Shown in pieces: positions 44,094 through 53,139 of a stretch of 64,000 nt of DNA (position 1 is the stretch's first letter; the number at the start of each line of letters is the position of its first letter). The notes under the pieces are model-generated. The model searched no databases and was not told the DNA's origin. It saw nothing but the letters and a program-made list of their open reading frames with translations. This DNA is from CBDAPX01 sp965198725 (GTDB lineage: Bacteria > Pseudomonadota > Alphaproteobacteria > Rhodobacterales > Rhodobacteraceae), in assembly GCA_965198725.1 (NCBI GenBank), contig CBDAPX010000001.1:682001-746000 (forward strand). Direction: 5' to 3'. A program made the translations under genes and the position numbers.

Positions 44094-45133
44094 TCCCGAA
44101 CACGATGACCGCGCTCGAAAAAACACACCCGAAGGAAGGGTTGTGGATGGTGCAGGCCCCGGTGCCGGAAATCAGACCAGATGAGGTTCTGATCAAGGTG
44201 AATAAGACCGGCATCTGCGGCACCGATATCCATATCTGGAACTGGGACGACTGGGCCGCCGCCACTGTGCCCGTGCCGATGATCACCGGGCATGAATTTG
44301 CCGGAGAGATCGTTGAAATTGGCAAGGATGTTGCCGGCCTGGCTATTGGACAACGCTGTTCGGGCGAGGGGCATCTGATCACCTATGACAGCCGTCAAAG
44401 CCGGTCGGGCAAGTTCCACCTTGACCCCGGCACGCGCGGGATCGGGGTTAATGAACAGGGCGCTTTTGCCCAGTATCTGCGCCTGCCAGCATTCAATGTT
44501 GTGCCACTGCCTGACGATATCCCCGACGATATCGGCGCGATCCTTGATCCGCTGGGCAACGCCGTGCACACGGCGCTCAGCTTTGATCTTTTGGGCGAGG
44601 ACGTTCTGATCACGGGCGCCGGACCCATTGGGATCATGGCCGCCGCCGTGGCGCGCCATGCGGGCGCGCGAAACGTGGTGTTGACGGATATCAACCCGGA
44701 CCGCCTGGCGCTTGCGGCGCATGTCGCGCCGAACCTGCGACCGGTGAATGTCGCGACCGAGGATCTCAATGATGTCATCGCCGAACTGGGGATGACTGAA
44801 GGGTTCGACGTCGGACTGGAAATGTCCGGCAGCCAGGCGGCGCTGGATCAGATGGTTGAAGCCTTGGTGATGGGCGGCAAGATCGCCCTGTTGGGTATCC
44901 CGCCCGGCAAGTCCCCGGTTGACTGGTCGCGCATCGTGTTCAAGGCGATCACGATCAAGGGCGTTTACGGGCGCGAGATGTTTGAAACCTGGTACAAAAT
45001 GATCGCGATGCTGCAAAACGGGCTGGATGTCAGCAAGGTGATCACCCATCGCTATGCTGTGGATCAGTTCGCGGATGGATTTGCCGCGATGAAATCGGGG
45101 CAAAGCGGCAAGGTGGTTTTGGATTGGACCTGA
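44090..45133 (+). CDS. tdh: L-threonine 3-dehydrogenase, lacking the structural zinc cysteines
   Basis: 347 aa, ATGA overlap with kbl. Oxidises threonine to 2-amino-3-oxobutyrate with NAD, feeding Kbl. Catalytic zinc site present: Cys in GICGTDIHIWNWDDW, His/Glu in ITGHEFAGEIVE. NAD loop GAGPIGIMAA. The stretch that normally carries four structural-zinc cysteines (CxxCxxC and a later C after GEGH) reads GEGHLITYDSRQSRSGKFHL and has none. The flanks are otherwise typical, so the fold probably survives without that zinc. Functional assignment rests on the kbl partner. Confidence 0.93.
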   Translation: MIPNTMTALEKTHPKEGLWMVQAPVPEIRPDEVLIKVNKTGICGTDIHIWNWDDWAAATVPVPMITGHEFAGEIVEIGKDVAGLAIGQRCSGEGHLITYDSRQSRSGKFHLDPGTRGIGVNEQGAFAQYLRLPAFNVVPLPDDIPDDIGAILDPLGNAVHTALSFDLLGEDVLITGAGPIGIMAAAVARHAGARNVVLTDINPDRLALAAHVAPNLRPVNVATEDLNDVIAELGMTEGFDVGLEMSGSQAALDQMVEALVMGGKIALLGIPPGKSPVDWSRIVFKAITIKGVYGREMFETWYKMIAMLQNGLDVSKVITHRYAVDQFADGFAAMKSGQSGKVVLDWT

Positions 45134-45180
45134 GAGGCGACATCGCGACCGGCTTTTGCACGTGCTAGGCTGAACGCAGC

Positions 45181-45507
45181 ATGGACAACGTTGATGTGAC
45201 ATTGCCAGACAACGTCGATCTCGATCTGGTGCCACAGGTCGTCGAAGACGTTTGCGCATGTGTCGAGCTTGATCAGACGTTGAAAACAACTCTCAAAAAG
45301 TTTCCCGGCTGTCTGCATTGGCATTTCAAGAGGTCCCAAGAGAAGGGCATTCTTGAAGTCACGTGGTGGCCGCGCGCCACCGATGACCAATCATCTCGCC
45401 TGTGGCTTTCGGTGCATGGCAACCGAACAGCGGACTGGATAGAGCAGATCAAGCCGCAGGTTAAAGCGACGATCGAAGAACGTTTAGCAAGCGGACGCAG
45501 CCAATAA
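45181..45507 (+). CDS. Hypothetical protein, 108 aa
   Basis: Small soluble protein, acidic at the start (DNVDLDLVPQVVEDVC) and basic in the middle (LKTTLKKFPGCLHWHFKRS). Contains a tryptophan-rich LEVTWWPRA. No signal peptide or membrane segment. I do not recognise the family. It follows tdh by 48 bp on the same strand. Codon use looks like its neighbours, so I take it as real. Confidence 0.6.
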   Translation: MDNVDVTLPDNVDLDLVPQVVEDVCACVELDQTLKTTLKKFPGCLHWHFKRSQEKGILEVTWWPRATDDQSSRLWLSVHGNRTADWIEQIKPQVKATIEERLASGRSQ

Positions 45508-45529
45508 ACGGTTCAAGAACCCAGCCGCG

Positions 45530-46258
45530 TCAGGATCGAAGCTGTACGCGGCCCTGTTCTGTCAGCAAAAAAACCGCACCACCTTCAAACACAGCCGCGC
45601 TCAACGGGCGGCCATAGCCCGCGCCTGTATCAAGGTTCACCCGGTTCCCGTAATGGGTGGCCTGATCCACTGGCGTGTGGCCATGCACAATCAGTTTTGG
45701 ATGTGGGCCGGTGTGTTGGTGAAACTCATTGCGGATCCAGACCAGATCCTCTTCGCCCTGGTCGGCCAACGGAACATCGGGGCGGATGCCCGCATGCACA
45801 AAGAACAGATCATCCGTTTCGTGAAAGAGCTTTAGTCCGCGCAGAAAATCGACATGCGCTTGCGGGACCTGTTCCTGGGCCATCTGCCAAACGTCTTTCA
45901 GCCGTGTATGATCGGGAAACGTCACGCCGTAGGATGCCATGGTTTCAATCCCGCCAAGCCGTTCGTGGAACCAGTGATACCCGACCAGTAAATGATGATC
46001 GTGACGGGGTGGCGATTCCATGAACCATTCAAACATTCGGTCATGGTTGCCTTTGAGAAAGATCCAAGGACGCCCGCCGGCTTGTTCGGCGATCAGGTGA
46101 TCCAGAACCTGACGACTTTCCAGCCCGCGATCCGTATAGTCGCCCAGAAAGACGATCCTTGCGTCCGGACCGCCGTCCTGCTCGATCAGGGCCAGCACGC
46201 GGGTCATTTGGTCAAGCTGACCGTGAATGTCACCGATGGCGTAAATGCGTTCTGTCAT
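45530..46258 (-). CDS. Metallophosphoesterase (calcineurin-like, PrpA/ApaH-type)
   Basis: 242 aa. All five phosphoesterase motifs are seen: GDIHGQLDQ, FLGDYTDRGLES, LKGNHDRMFEW, FVHAGIRPDVPL and IVHGHTPVD. These bind two metals and cleave phosphate esters. Serine/threonine protein phosphatase or dinucleotide hydrolase activity are both possible. Convergent with the hypothetical gene upstream. Confidence 0.93.
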   Translation of the reverse strand: MTERIYAIGDIHGQLDQMTRVLALIEQDGGPDARIVFLGDYTDRGLESRQVLDHLIAEQAGGRPWIFLKGNHDRMFEWFMESPPRHDHHLLVGYHWFHERLGGIETMASYGVTFPDHTRLKDVWQMAQEQVPQAHVDFLRGLKLFHETDDLFFVHAGIRPDVPLADQGEEDLVWIRNEFHQHTGPHPKLIVHGHTPVDQATHYGNRVNLDTGAGYGRPLSAAVFEGGAVFLLTEQGRVQLRS

Positions 46259-46501
46259 GGCGTCTCTCTTACCTTTGCCGCTTCATGCCGCAGGGGCGCG
46301 GTGAGGGGAAGGGATTTGACAAAAAACAATGCCTCGGGGTGCCGGCGGATCGCGCCAGACAGACCCACTGAACCGCGTTGACATCGACGTCCCGATCTCT
46401 GGCGCGATATTGACAGATGTTGCGCAAACGGATTCAAAAGAAGCGTCGGACGTGCCGGTTTCACAAGTCCGGCGCGCAGCGCTGAGCGGGGTTTGTTTGC
46501 G
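46259..46501. other. Intergenic region between phosphatase and sulfotransferase-like genes
   Basis: About 240 bp between divergent genes. No gene recognised; longer frames here are out-of-frame extensions into the neighbouring genes. Confidence 0.4.
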
Positions 46502-47269
46502 ATGCATGACTTTGGTCACCTGGTTTACATGGACATGCATAAGACCGGCTCGACACAGACTTCGGACTTTCTGGCAGAATGCTGCACGTTGGACCTCGTC
46601 CACTTTAAGAAGCACCAATTTCTACAAACCCGCCGCCGACCCCGCGCCTATTACTTCACGACGATCCGCAACCCGTTGTCGGCCTATGTCAGCCTCTTTC
46701 GCTACGGTTTGGACGGGAAGGGCGGCTATTTTCAACGGATGTCCCGCAAGGGTTTTGGCGATCTTTACCGCAAAGATGCCCGCGCATTTGAAGACTGGTT
46801 GGCGGTCACCCTGCACCCGGATCATATGACGGGCATTTATGCTGGATTGTCCACCTTCCTTGGGCTCGGGATGGGCCTTCAATCCGCGCGGCACATGTTG
46901 TTCAGCCTTGAGAAGCCTAAAAAGCGCATTGAACAATGCGCGACCAAGGCCGAAGCGATGGCCCTGTTTGACAACCGAAAGATCACGAGTCTCGTAATCC
47001 CTCTGGAAGGGTTAAACGCCGGTTTGATGGATCTGGCGACACAGCTGAAACCCGAGTTTTTCGACCAGGCGCGGGTGGAAAACTATTTTGCGGCATCGAA
47101 GGACCGGCGGGTCAATCGGTCCAAGTCTGACTTGAGCGGTGATATTCAGTTGTCTGACGCGATGCTCGAGACGCTTTACGACCGCGAACGGCTTATTTTT
47201 GACCGTTACTATGGCGGGGCTGATGGGTTGCAGCATGCCAACGCCGTCACGTTGAGCCGCGCTGGCTAG
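46502..47269 (+). CDS. Sulfotransferase-family-like protein
   Basis: 255 aa from ATG at 46502 (a TTG lies three codons earlier). The segment YMDMHKTGSTQTSDFL is the phosphosulfate-binding loop pattern of sulfotransferases (KTGST), and YYFTTIRNPLSAYVSLFRYG gives the 3'-phosphate loop with its RxP. The fold would transfer sulfate from PAPS, in prokaryotes often to polysaccharides or lipids. The C-terminal half is poorly conserved. Flanked by a strong bidirectional terminator. Acceptor unknown. Confidence 0.7.
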   Translation: MHDFGHLVYMDMHKTGSTQTSDFLAECCTLDLVHFKKHQFLQTRRRPRAYYFTTIRNPLSAYVSLFRYGLDGKGGYFQRMSRKGFGDLYRKDARAFEDWLAVTLHPDHMTGIYAGLSTFLGLGMGLQSARHMLFSLEKPKKRIEQCATKAEAMALFDNRKITSLVIPLEGLNAGLMDLATQLKPEFFDQARVENYFAASKDRRVNRSKSDLSGDIQLSDAMLETLYDRERLIFDRYYGGADGLQHANAVTLSRAG

Positions 47270-47304
47270 GGCGTTTTCGGTCGTCTTTGGCAAGCGTCAA
47301 TTCA

Positions 47305-47340
47305 GGAAAAAAGGCCATCTCGATTGAGACGGCCTTTTTG
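47305..47340. terminator. Bidirectional terminator between sulfotransferase-like gene and serA
   Basis: Stem aaaaaggcc-a-tctc / gaga-c-ggccttttt with a 4-nt loop. A-run on one side and T-run on the other make it a terminator for both convergent genes. Confidence 0.92.
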
Positions 47341-47376
47341 CGGTGGTTCGTGCCTTAGAGCATTGGGCGCGATGTC

Positions 47377-48972
47377 TTAGACAACATCGAATTGCAGCGG
47401 CTTGATCTGAGTAAAGAGCCCGGTTTCAGCCAGCTGCGCGCGCGCCTCCGCCGGAACCCGTTCATCCACGTAAAGAAGCGCTATGGCCTCACCACCTGCT
47501 TCGGCACGGCCAAGCGTAAAGTTCGCGATGTTGACGCCGTTTTCACCCATCGTCTGACCCAGCGCACCGATGATGCCGGGCACGTCTTCGTTTGTGGTGT
47601 ACAGCATATGCGCGCCGATCTCGGCGTCGATATTGATGCCTTTGATCTGGATAAAGCGCGGTTTGCCGTCGCTAAAGACTGTCCCGCCGACGGAACGTTC
47701 CCGTTTCGCGGTTACGACGGTCACCTTGATGTACCCTTCAAAAGCGCCCGATTTGTCCTGGTTCGTGGTGGAAATCTGGATACCGCGTTCTTTGGCGACG
47801 ACGGGGGCAGAAACCATGTTCACATCCGGGTTCACCTTTTTCATGATCCCGGCCACAACAGCGCAGTTCAGCGCCTCAAGGTTCATGGTCGCCGCGACGC
47901 CATCGTACAGAATGTTAATTGCCTGAATGGGCTCGTCCGTCATCTGGCCAACAAAGCTGCCAAGGTGATCGGCCAGTTTGATCCAAGGCCCCATCACGCG
48001 CGCTTCTTCCGCGGTAACCGATGGCATGTTTAATGCGTTTTCGACCGCGCCGGTCAGCAAATAGTTCGACATTTGCTCGGCCACTTGCAAGGCCACGTTT
48101 TCCTGCGCTTCGGTTGTGGCTGCGCCCAAATGCGGGGTGCAGACAACGTTTGGCAAGTTAAAGAGCGGGTTTTCCTTGGCCGGTTCTTCTTTGAAGACGT
48201 CAAAGGCGGCCCCGGCGACGTGACCCGATTGCAGCATTTCAGCCAACGCCTCTTCATCGACCAGACCACCCCGGGCGCAGTTGATGATACGCACGCCTTT
48301 CTTGGTTTTGGCGAGGTTTTCACGGCTCAGGATGTCGCGGGTTTGATCCGTCAACGGCACATGCAGGGTGATGAAGTCGGCCCGCGTCAACAGGTCGTCC
48401 AATTCGACCTTTTCCACCTGCATCTGGGCGGCTTTTTCTTCGCCGAGAAACGGGTCATAGGCCAGAACTTTCATGCGCAGCGCACGGGCGCGGTCGCAGA
48501 CGATGCCACCGATGTTGCCGGCCCCGATGACACCTAGTGTTTTGCCCGTCAGTTCAACACCCATGAATTTGGACTTTTCCCATTTGCCCGCGTGGGTCGA
48601 CGCGCTTGCCTCTGGGATTTGGCGGGCCACGGCGAACATCATCGCGATGGCATGCTCGGCAGTCGTGATCATGTTGCCAAAAGGTGTGTTCATGACGATC
48701 ACACCTTTTTTGGAAGAGGCTTCTTTGTCGACATTGTCGGTGCCGATCCCGGCGCGACCGATGACTTTCAGATTGTCGGCATGTTCCAGGATGGTTGGTG
48801 TGACCTTGGTGGCCGAGCGGATGGCAAGGCCGTCATATTGGCCGATGATTTCGGCCAGCTTGTCCTTGTCTTTCCCCACATCAGGGAGGAAATCCACATC
48901 AATCCCGCGGTCGCGGAAAATCTGAACGGCGGTTTCGCTAAGCTTGTCAGAAACGAGAACTTTGGGGGCCAT
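47377..48972 (-). CDS. serA: D-3-phosphoglycerate dehydrogenase
   Basis: 531 aa from ATG at 48972 (MAPKVLVSDKLSETAVQIF); the reading frame upstream runs into serC and is not used. First step of serine synthesis, oxidising 3-phosphoglycerate with NAD. NAD loop GVIGAGNIGGIV, catalytic Arg in NCARGGLVDEEAL, and His in CTPHLGAATTEAQENVA. The long form with an intervening domain and a C-terminal ACT domain (DVPGIIGALGQTMGENGVNIANFTLGR), which in relatives senses serine. Downstream of serC in one operon. Confidence 0.98.
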   Translation of the reverse strand: MAPKVLVSDKLSETAVQIFRDRGIDVDFLPDVGKDKDKLAEIIGQYDGLAIRSATKVTPTILEHADNLKVIGRAGIGTDNVDKEASSKKGVIVMNTPFGNMITTAEHAIAMMFAVARQIPEASASTHAGKWEKSKFMGVELTGKTLGVIGAGNIGGIVCDRARALRMKVLAYDPFLGEEKAAQMQVEKVELDDLLTRADFITLHVPLTDQTRDILSRENLAKTKKGVRIINCARGGLVDEEALAEMLQSGHVAGAAFDVFKEEPAKENPLFNLPNVVCTPHLGAATTEAQENVALQVAEQMSNYLLTGAVENALNMPSVTAEEARVMGPWIKLADHLGSFVGQMTDEPIQAINILYDGVAATMNLEALNCAVVAGIMKKVNPDVNMVSAPVVAKERGIQISTTNQDKSGAFEGYIKVTVVTAKRERSVGGTVFSDGKPRFIQIKGINIDAEIGAHMLYTTNEDVPGIIGALGQTMGENGVNIANFTLGRAEAGGEAIALLYVDERVPAEARAQLAETGLFTQIKPLQFDVV

Positions 48973-49049
48973 CTTTGGCGATCCTTTTGTCGGGGCGGAG
49001 GATGGGCCCGCAGCCCACCTTTCGCGCAAAATTGGAAATGAAGGGGTGG

Positions 49050-49067
49050 GTGGGCATGTCTGCCCAC
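49050..49067. other. Hairpin in the serC-serA gap
   Basis: 7-bp stem gtgggca / tgcccac with a 4-nt loop in the 103-bp gap between serC and serA. May tune relative expression; no T-run. Confidence 0.4.
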
Positions 49068-49075
49068 CGTTCGGG

Positions 49076-50230
49076 TTAAGCCGCCTGCGACTGTGCGGCG
49101 ATTTCGGCTTCGAAAGCCCAGGCAAGCCAAGGCAGCATGGCCTCGACACCGGTGGTTTCCACCGTACCGCCACACCAGATGCGCAGACCCGGAGGTGCAT
49201 CGCGATAGGCGCCGATATCCAAGGCCACACCTTCTTCGGTCAGACGTTTGGCGACGGCCTTGGCAAAGGCGGCCCCGTCCGTGATGCGGCCATCCGTGAA
49301 TTTCAGACAGACTGAAGTGTTGGATCGGGTCGCGGGATCTGCGGCCAGAAAGTCGATCCAGTCATGTGCGGCGACAAAATTGGCAATCGTTGTGGCGTTG
49401 GCATCGGCCCGCATGATCAAACCTTTCAGCCCACCAACCGAGCGCGCCCAAGCAAGGCATTGCAGATAGTCTTCGACGGCCAGCATCGATGGGGTGTTAA
49501 TGGTTTCGCCCTTGAACACGCCTTCGATCAGCTTGCCGCCCTTGGTCAGGCGGAAGATTTTCGGCAGTGGCCAAGCCGGGGTATAGCTTTCAAGCCGTGC
49601 GACGGCGCGGGGGCTGAGGATCAGCATGCCGTGCGCCGCTTCGCCGCCCAGCACCTTTTGCCAAGAGAACGTCGTCACATCGAGCTTGTACCAAGGCAGA
49701 TCCATCGCAAAAGCCGCCGATGTCGCGTCGCACAAGGTCAGACCGGCGCGGTCAGCGGGGATCACATCACCATTGGGCACACGCACGCCAGAGGTGGTGC
49801 CGTTCCAGGTGAAGCAGACGTCCTTGTCAAAATCGACAGTCGTCAGGTCAACGATTTCGCCATAGTCGGCCGTTTTGACCTCAGCCTCGATTTTTAGCTG
49901 TTTGACCACGTCGGTGACCCAACCGGCACCAAAGCTTTCCCATGCCAGCATCTCAACCGGACGCTCACCCAGAAGGTTCCACATGGCCATTTCAAATGCG
50001 CCGGTATCGGACGCGGGCACGATACCGATCTTGTAATCGGCCGGAACCCCAAGAAGCTCACGGGTTTCTTCGATCGCGGCTTTCAGCTTTTCCTTGCCAA
50101 TGGCGGCACGGTGCGACCGGCCAAGCGCGGCGTCGGACAGGTTTTCCAATTTGAAAACGGGAGGTTTGGCGCAGGGGCCAGATGAAAAACGCGGGTTTGC
50201 CGGCCGCGTTGCCGGGGTTTCAATAGCCAT
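49076..50230 (-). CDS. serC: Phosphoserine aminotransferase
   Basis: 384 aa from ATG at 50230 (MAIETPATRPANPRFSSGPCAKPP). PLP enzyme that aminates 3-phosphohydroxypyruvate using glutamate. PLP Lys in TTFSWQKVLGGEAAHGML, phosphate-binding segments FTWNGTTSGVRVPNG and CDATSAAFAMDLPW. This is the alphaproteobacterial form, longer than the enterobacterial enzyme. First gene of the serCA operon, divergent from serB. Confidence 0.97.
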   Translation of the reverse strand: MAIETPATRPANPRFSSGPCAKPPVFKLENLSDAALGRSHRAAIGKEKLKAAIEETRELLGVPADYKIGIVPASDTGAFEMAMWNLLGERPVEMLAWESFGAGWVTDVVKQLKIEAEVKTADYGEIVDLTTVDFDKDVCFTWNGTTSGVRVPNGDVIPADRAGLTLCDATSAAFAMDLPWYKLDVTTFSWQKVLGGEAAHGMLILSPRAVARLESYTPAWPLPKIFRLTKGGKLIEGVFKGETINTPSMLAVEDYLQCLAWARSVGGLKGLIMRADANATTIANFVAAHDWIDFLAADPATRSNTSVCLKFTDGRITDGAAFAKAVAKRLTEEGVALDIGAYRDAPPGLRIWCGGTVETTGVEAMLPWLAWAFEAEIAAQSQAA

Positions 50231-50330
50231 CAATGCTACCCTTCCAGATAAGCGCCCCTCGTTGGGGAGGGGTGTCCCACTGGCGGGAATACGGGGCTGA
50301 TCCGACTGGCACAACCGGAAAATCATCGCT
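50231..50330 (-). ncRNA. serC leader, candidate structured 5' UTR (serC motif)
   Basis: On the minus strand the leader carries a hairpin cccctc / gaggggcgc some 25 nt before the serC ATG, with gtgggac and pyrimidine tracts before it. A conserved serC RNA motif has been described upstream of serC in alphaproteobacteria. I place this leader there on position and the GGGGCGC hairpin only, from memory and without a covariance search. Confidence 0.35.
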
Positions 50331-50387
50331 ATAGCGCCGCTTGAGCCGCGTTCTGCGACATCGTCGACCACTATCGGAAACCTGCCC

Positions 50388-51263
50388 ATGTTTGTTGTGA
50401 CCCTTTTGACGGCGCCGATGGCGCGATCTCTGGATGCCGCACTGATCGATTCTTTACGCAATGCGTGGGGCGGGGGCGATGCGGTTTGGCTGTCCCCGGA
50501 TGAGGCCGCCGAGTTCGCTGTCGAGGTCATGCCGGAAAACCGGTGGCAGGTTTGGGAAGACCTGCAACAGCTTGGCGTGGACCTGATTGTTCAGCCCGCC
50601 GAAGGACGGCGCAAGAGCATGCTCTTGGCTGATATGGACAGCACGATGATCCAACAGGAATGCATCGATGAATTGGCTGATGAGGCCGGCGTTGGTGCGC
50701 GGGTCAAGGATATCACCGCCCGCGCAATGACTGGTGAGCTGGATTTCGAAGGTGCACTAACCGAACGTGTCGGTTTGCTGGAAGGGTTAGATATCGCTGT
50801 GATCGACCGCGTGTTGGACACCCGGATCACCTTGATGCCCGGCGGTCGCGAACTCTTGCGGACGATGAAGGCCAATGGCGGTTACGCGGCATTGGTCTCG
50901 GGCGGCTTTACAGCGTTTACCGCGCGTGTTGCCGCGCAATTGGGTTTTGACGAAAACCGTGCCAACACGCTGTTGGTGGCCGATGACCGCCTGACGGGCG
51001 ATGTCGGGCGGCCCATTCTGGGACGTGCCGCGAAAGTAGAGGCTTTGGAAGAGATCACGGCCCGCCTTGGACTTGCCGAACAGGATGTCATTGCCGTGGG
51101 CGACGGTGCGAACGATCTGGGCATGCTCGGTCGGGCCGGTACGGGCGTCGCGCTCCATGCAAAACCTGCCGTGGCGGCAGAGTGCGATGTGCGCATCAAT
51201 CACGGTGACCTGACCGCGTTGCTGTACATTCAGGGATACGCGCGGTCCGACTTCGCCACTTAA
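50388..51263 (+). CDS. serB: Phosphoserine phosphatase
   Basis: 291 aa. Last step of serine synthesis. HAD-fold signatures: nucleophile Asp in LLADMDSTMIQQECIDELA, Ser in ALVSGGFTAFTARVA, Lys in RAAKVEALEEI, and metal-binding DGANDLGMLGRAGTGVAL. The N-terminal 80 residues form the usual ACT-like regulatory part. Divergent from serCA, so all three enzymes of the phosphorylated pathway are together. Its stop overlaps that of the asparaginase gene by 4 bp. Confidence 0.97.
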   Translation: MFVVTLLTAPMARSLDAALIDSLRNAWGGGDAVWLSPDEAAEFAVEVMPENRWQVWEDLQQLGVDLIVQPAEGRRKSMLLADMDSTMIQQECIDELADEAGVGARVKDITARAMTGELDFEGALTERVGLLEGLDIAVIDRVLDTRITLMPGGRELLRTMKANGGYAALVSGGFTAFTARVAAQLGFDENRANTLLVADDRLTGDVGRPILGRAAKVEALEEITARLGLAEQDVIAVGDGANDLGMLGRAGTGVALHAKPAVAAECDVRINHGDLTALLYIQGYARSDFAT

Positions 51264-52255
51264 TGCAACGCAGCAACAGGGCGCATCCTGCCCGTTTCAA
51301 TGCCCCGACGGTTTGTGATCGGTGCGTTGATGAACCGCCGCGTGACGGGGTCATCGGCATCCAAAACGCCCAGTTTCATCAATAGCGCGGCGATGACGCA
51401 TTCGCTGGCGCGCGTTGCGCCATCGGTGATCTTGACCGCGATGCCCATCTGCTGGCTGGGCAGGATGGCAATGAAAACACCTTCCGCCCCCGTTTTGATC
51501 GCCGCTTGACCTTTCATCGCACGCATCAGAACCGTACAGGCGCGATCCTCTCCCGCGACAAGCTCTGGGTGCTGCATCATCGCGTTTCTCAAGGAAACCG
51601 CCGCCGCATCCGCTCGTCCGGATCGTTGATGCGCAGAGGCGAACCACGCCATGGACCGAGCCAAGCCATGCAATGTGCTCGCGAAATTCGGGGCGGAGCA
51701 GCCGTCAATCCCCCAAGTTGGGCTGACCTCATCCGTTGTTTCTTCGAACGCTGCGCGGCAAGCGGATTGCACGGGATGATCGATATCGATGTATTCCGGA
51801 CCGGCCCCCAAGTGCTGAGACAGGGTCAGAAAGCCCGCGTGTTTTCCGGAACAATTGTTGTGTATCTGGCAAGGGTTGTCGTCACTTTTGACCAACGCGG
51901 CCTGCGCGGACGGATCGGCGGGGACCTGAGACCCACATCGCAAATCGGGCTCCGCCAGCCCCAGATCGTTCAGCCAGGCAGCAACACGATCCGTGTGAAT
52001 GGCCGCACCATTGTGCGACGCACATGCCAGCGCCAGCTGTTCGGATGTCAGCCCGAATTTCGCCGCCGCACCAGAGGTGAGCAACGGCAACGCCTGGATC
52101 ATTTTGGCGGAACTGCGTGGGTAAATCACCGCGTTGGGGTCGCCCCAACTTTGCACGATTTGGCCAGACGCATCGCAGATCACAGCGTGACCAAAATGCA
52201 GGCTTTCCAAAAGGCTGCCACGCCAGATTTTGACCATAGGGACAGGTTGCGTCAT
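51260..52255 (-). CDS. L-asparaginase (Rhizobium etli type II-like)
   Basis: 331 aa from ATG at 52255 (MTQPVPMVKIWRGSLLESLHFG). Family signatures: IYPRSSAKMIQALPLL with the nucleophile-type SxxK pair, LACASHNGAAIHTDRV, and HNNCSGKHAGFL with its cysteine. Unlike E. coli asparaginases this group has a distinct serine-lysine active site. It converts asparagine to aspartate and ammonia. Convergent with serB. Confidence 0.88.
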   Translation of the reverse strand: MTQPVPMVKIWRGSLLESLHFGHAVICDASGQIVQSWGDPNAVIYPRSSAKMIQALPLLTSGAAAKFGLTSEQLALACASHNGAAIHTDRVAAWLNDLGLAEPDLRCGSQVPADPSAQAALVKSDDNPCQIHNNCSGKHAGFLTLSQHLGAGPEYIDIDHPVQSACRAAFEETTDEVSPTWGIDGCSAPNFASTLHGLARSMAWFASAHQRSGRADAAAVSLRNAMMQHPELVAGEDRACTVLMRAMKGQAAIKTGAEGVFIAILPSQQMGIAVKITDGATRASECVIAALLMKLGVLDADDPVTRRFINAPITNRRGIETGRMRPVAALH

Positions 52256-52424
52256 ATCGCGCCTCACAACTTGGCGAATTGTTGCCAATCGGGCTTTCAC
52301 CCGCTGTGCTAGTTACGCTACTGTGCTTGCGTCGGCAACCGACGGGGTGCATTCCTAAACGGTGATATAAGCCGTAAGCGCCCCTCGATGCGTTGAAGTT
52401 AAGAACAGTCTGGAGGTTGGGCAA
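52256..52424. promoter_or_regulatory. Asparaginase / IalB-like divergent region
   Basis: 169 bp holding both promoters. A small cggcaaccgacgggg block is seen but no clear operator. Confidence 0.3.
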
Positions 52425-52994
52425 ATGGGATCATGGTTTAGGCGGTTGGTTTTGAGTTGTGGAGCCGTGGGTCTGGCGGGTGCGCCTGTTGCCGTTGCGC
52501 AAGAGCAAAGCACGAACCGCGTCGCGGCGATGACCGATTGGAGCGTGTTCGTAGAGCAGGATCCAAACGAATGTTGGAGCGTGTCTGCGCCCAAGGAAAC
52601 CGTGAATACGCGCGATGGGCGCGTTGTGGCCGTGCGGCGTGGTGACATCCGGCTGTTCGTTTTTTATCGGCCAAGCGCCGAAGTGCAGGGTCAATTGACG
52701 TTTACCGGCGGGTATCCGTTCGCACCGGGCTCCACGGTGAACCTCAACGTCGACGGAAACGAATTTGAATTGATGACCATTCCGGATGACGACAATTCGA
52801 CCGCATGGGACGAACGCGAATGGGCGTGGCCGGCCAGTGCTGCGGATGATGCAAAGATCATCACCGCCATGAAGCGCGGGGCACAGGCGACACTGACCGC
52901 GCGGTCCGCACGCGGCACACAAACCAAAGATATGTTTTCGCTGCTCGGCTTCACCGCCGCGGTTGAGGATGCCGAAAAGCGCTGTGCCAGCTAA
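52425..52994 (+). CDS. IalB-like (invasion-associated locus B) periplasmic protein
   Basis: 189 aa. Signal peptide at residues 1-25 (LVLSCGAVGLAGAPVAVAQE). The mature protein starts with the family features WSVFVEQDPNECWSVSAPKET, VRRGDIRLFVFYRPS and, late, GTQTKDMFSLLGFTAAVEDAEKRC. The two cysteines may pair. IalB proteins are secreted or envelope-associated in alphaproteobacteria; their molecular role is not settled. Followed by a strong terminator. Confidence 0.85.
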   Translation: MGSWFRRLVLSCGAVGLAGAPVAVAQEQSTNRVAAMTDWSVFVEQDPNECWSVSAPKETVNTRDGRVVAVRRGDIRLFVFYRPSAEVQGQLTFTGGYPFAPGSTVNLNVDGNEFELMTIPDDDNSTAWDEREWAWPASAADDAKIITAMKRGAQATLTARSARGTQTKDMFSLLGFTAAVEDAEKRCAS

Positions 52995-53020
52995 AACCTG
53001 ATGCGCCTCGTATCTATGGG

Positions 53021-53051
53021 AAACCCTTCGACAGAGGTCGAAGGGTTTTTT
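53021..53051 (+). terminator. Intrinsic terminator after the IalB-like gene
   Basis: Perfect 12-bp stem aaacccttcgac / gtcgaagggttt with a 4-nt loop, extended by T residues. Confidence 0.92.
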
Positions 53052-53139
53052 CGTTTGGGGCTGTTTCCACCAAACGTTGCGATATTTTGCGTGCAGTGGC
53101 ACGTTATGGTCAGCGTGACTTTGCCCTTTGGGGGACAGG

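Noticed and set aside
43946..45289. A 447-codon open frame antisense to tdh
   Set aside because: tdh and kbl are certain; this is a shadow frame.
46329..46829. A 166-codon frame upstream of and overlapping the sulfotransferase-like gene
   Set aside because: It runs out of frame through the sulfotransferase-like gene, whose P-loop motif marks the real frame.
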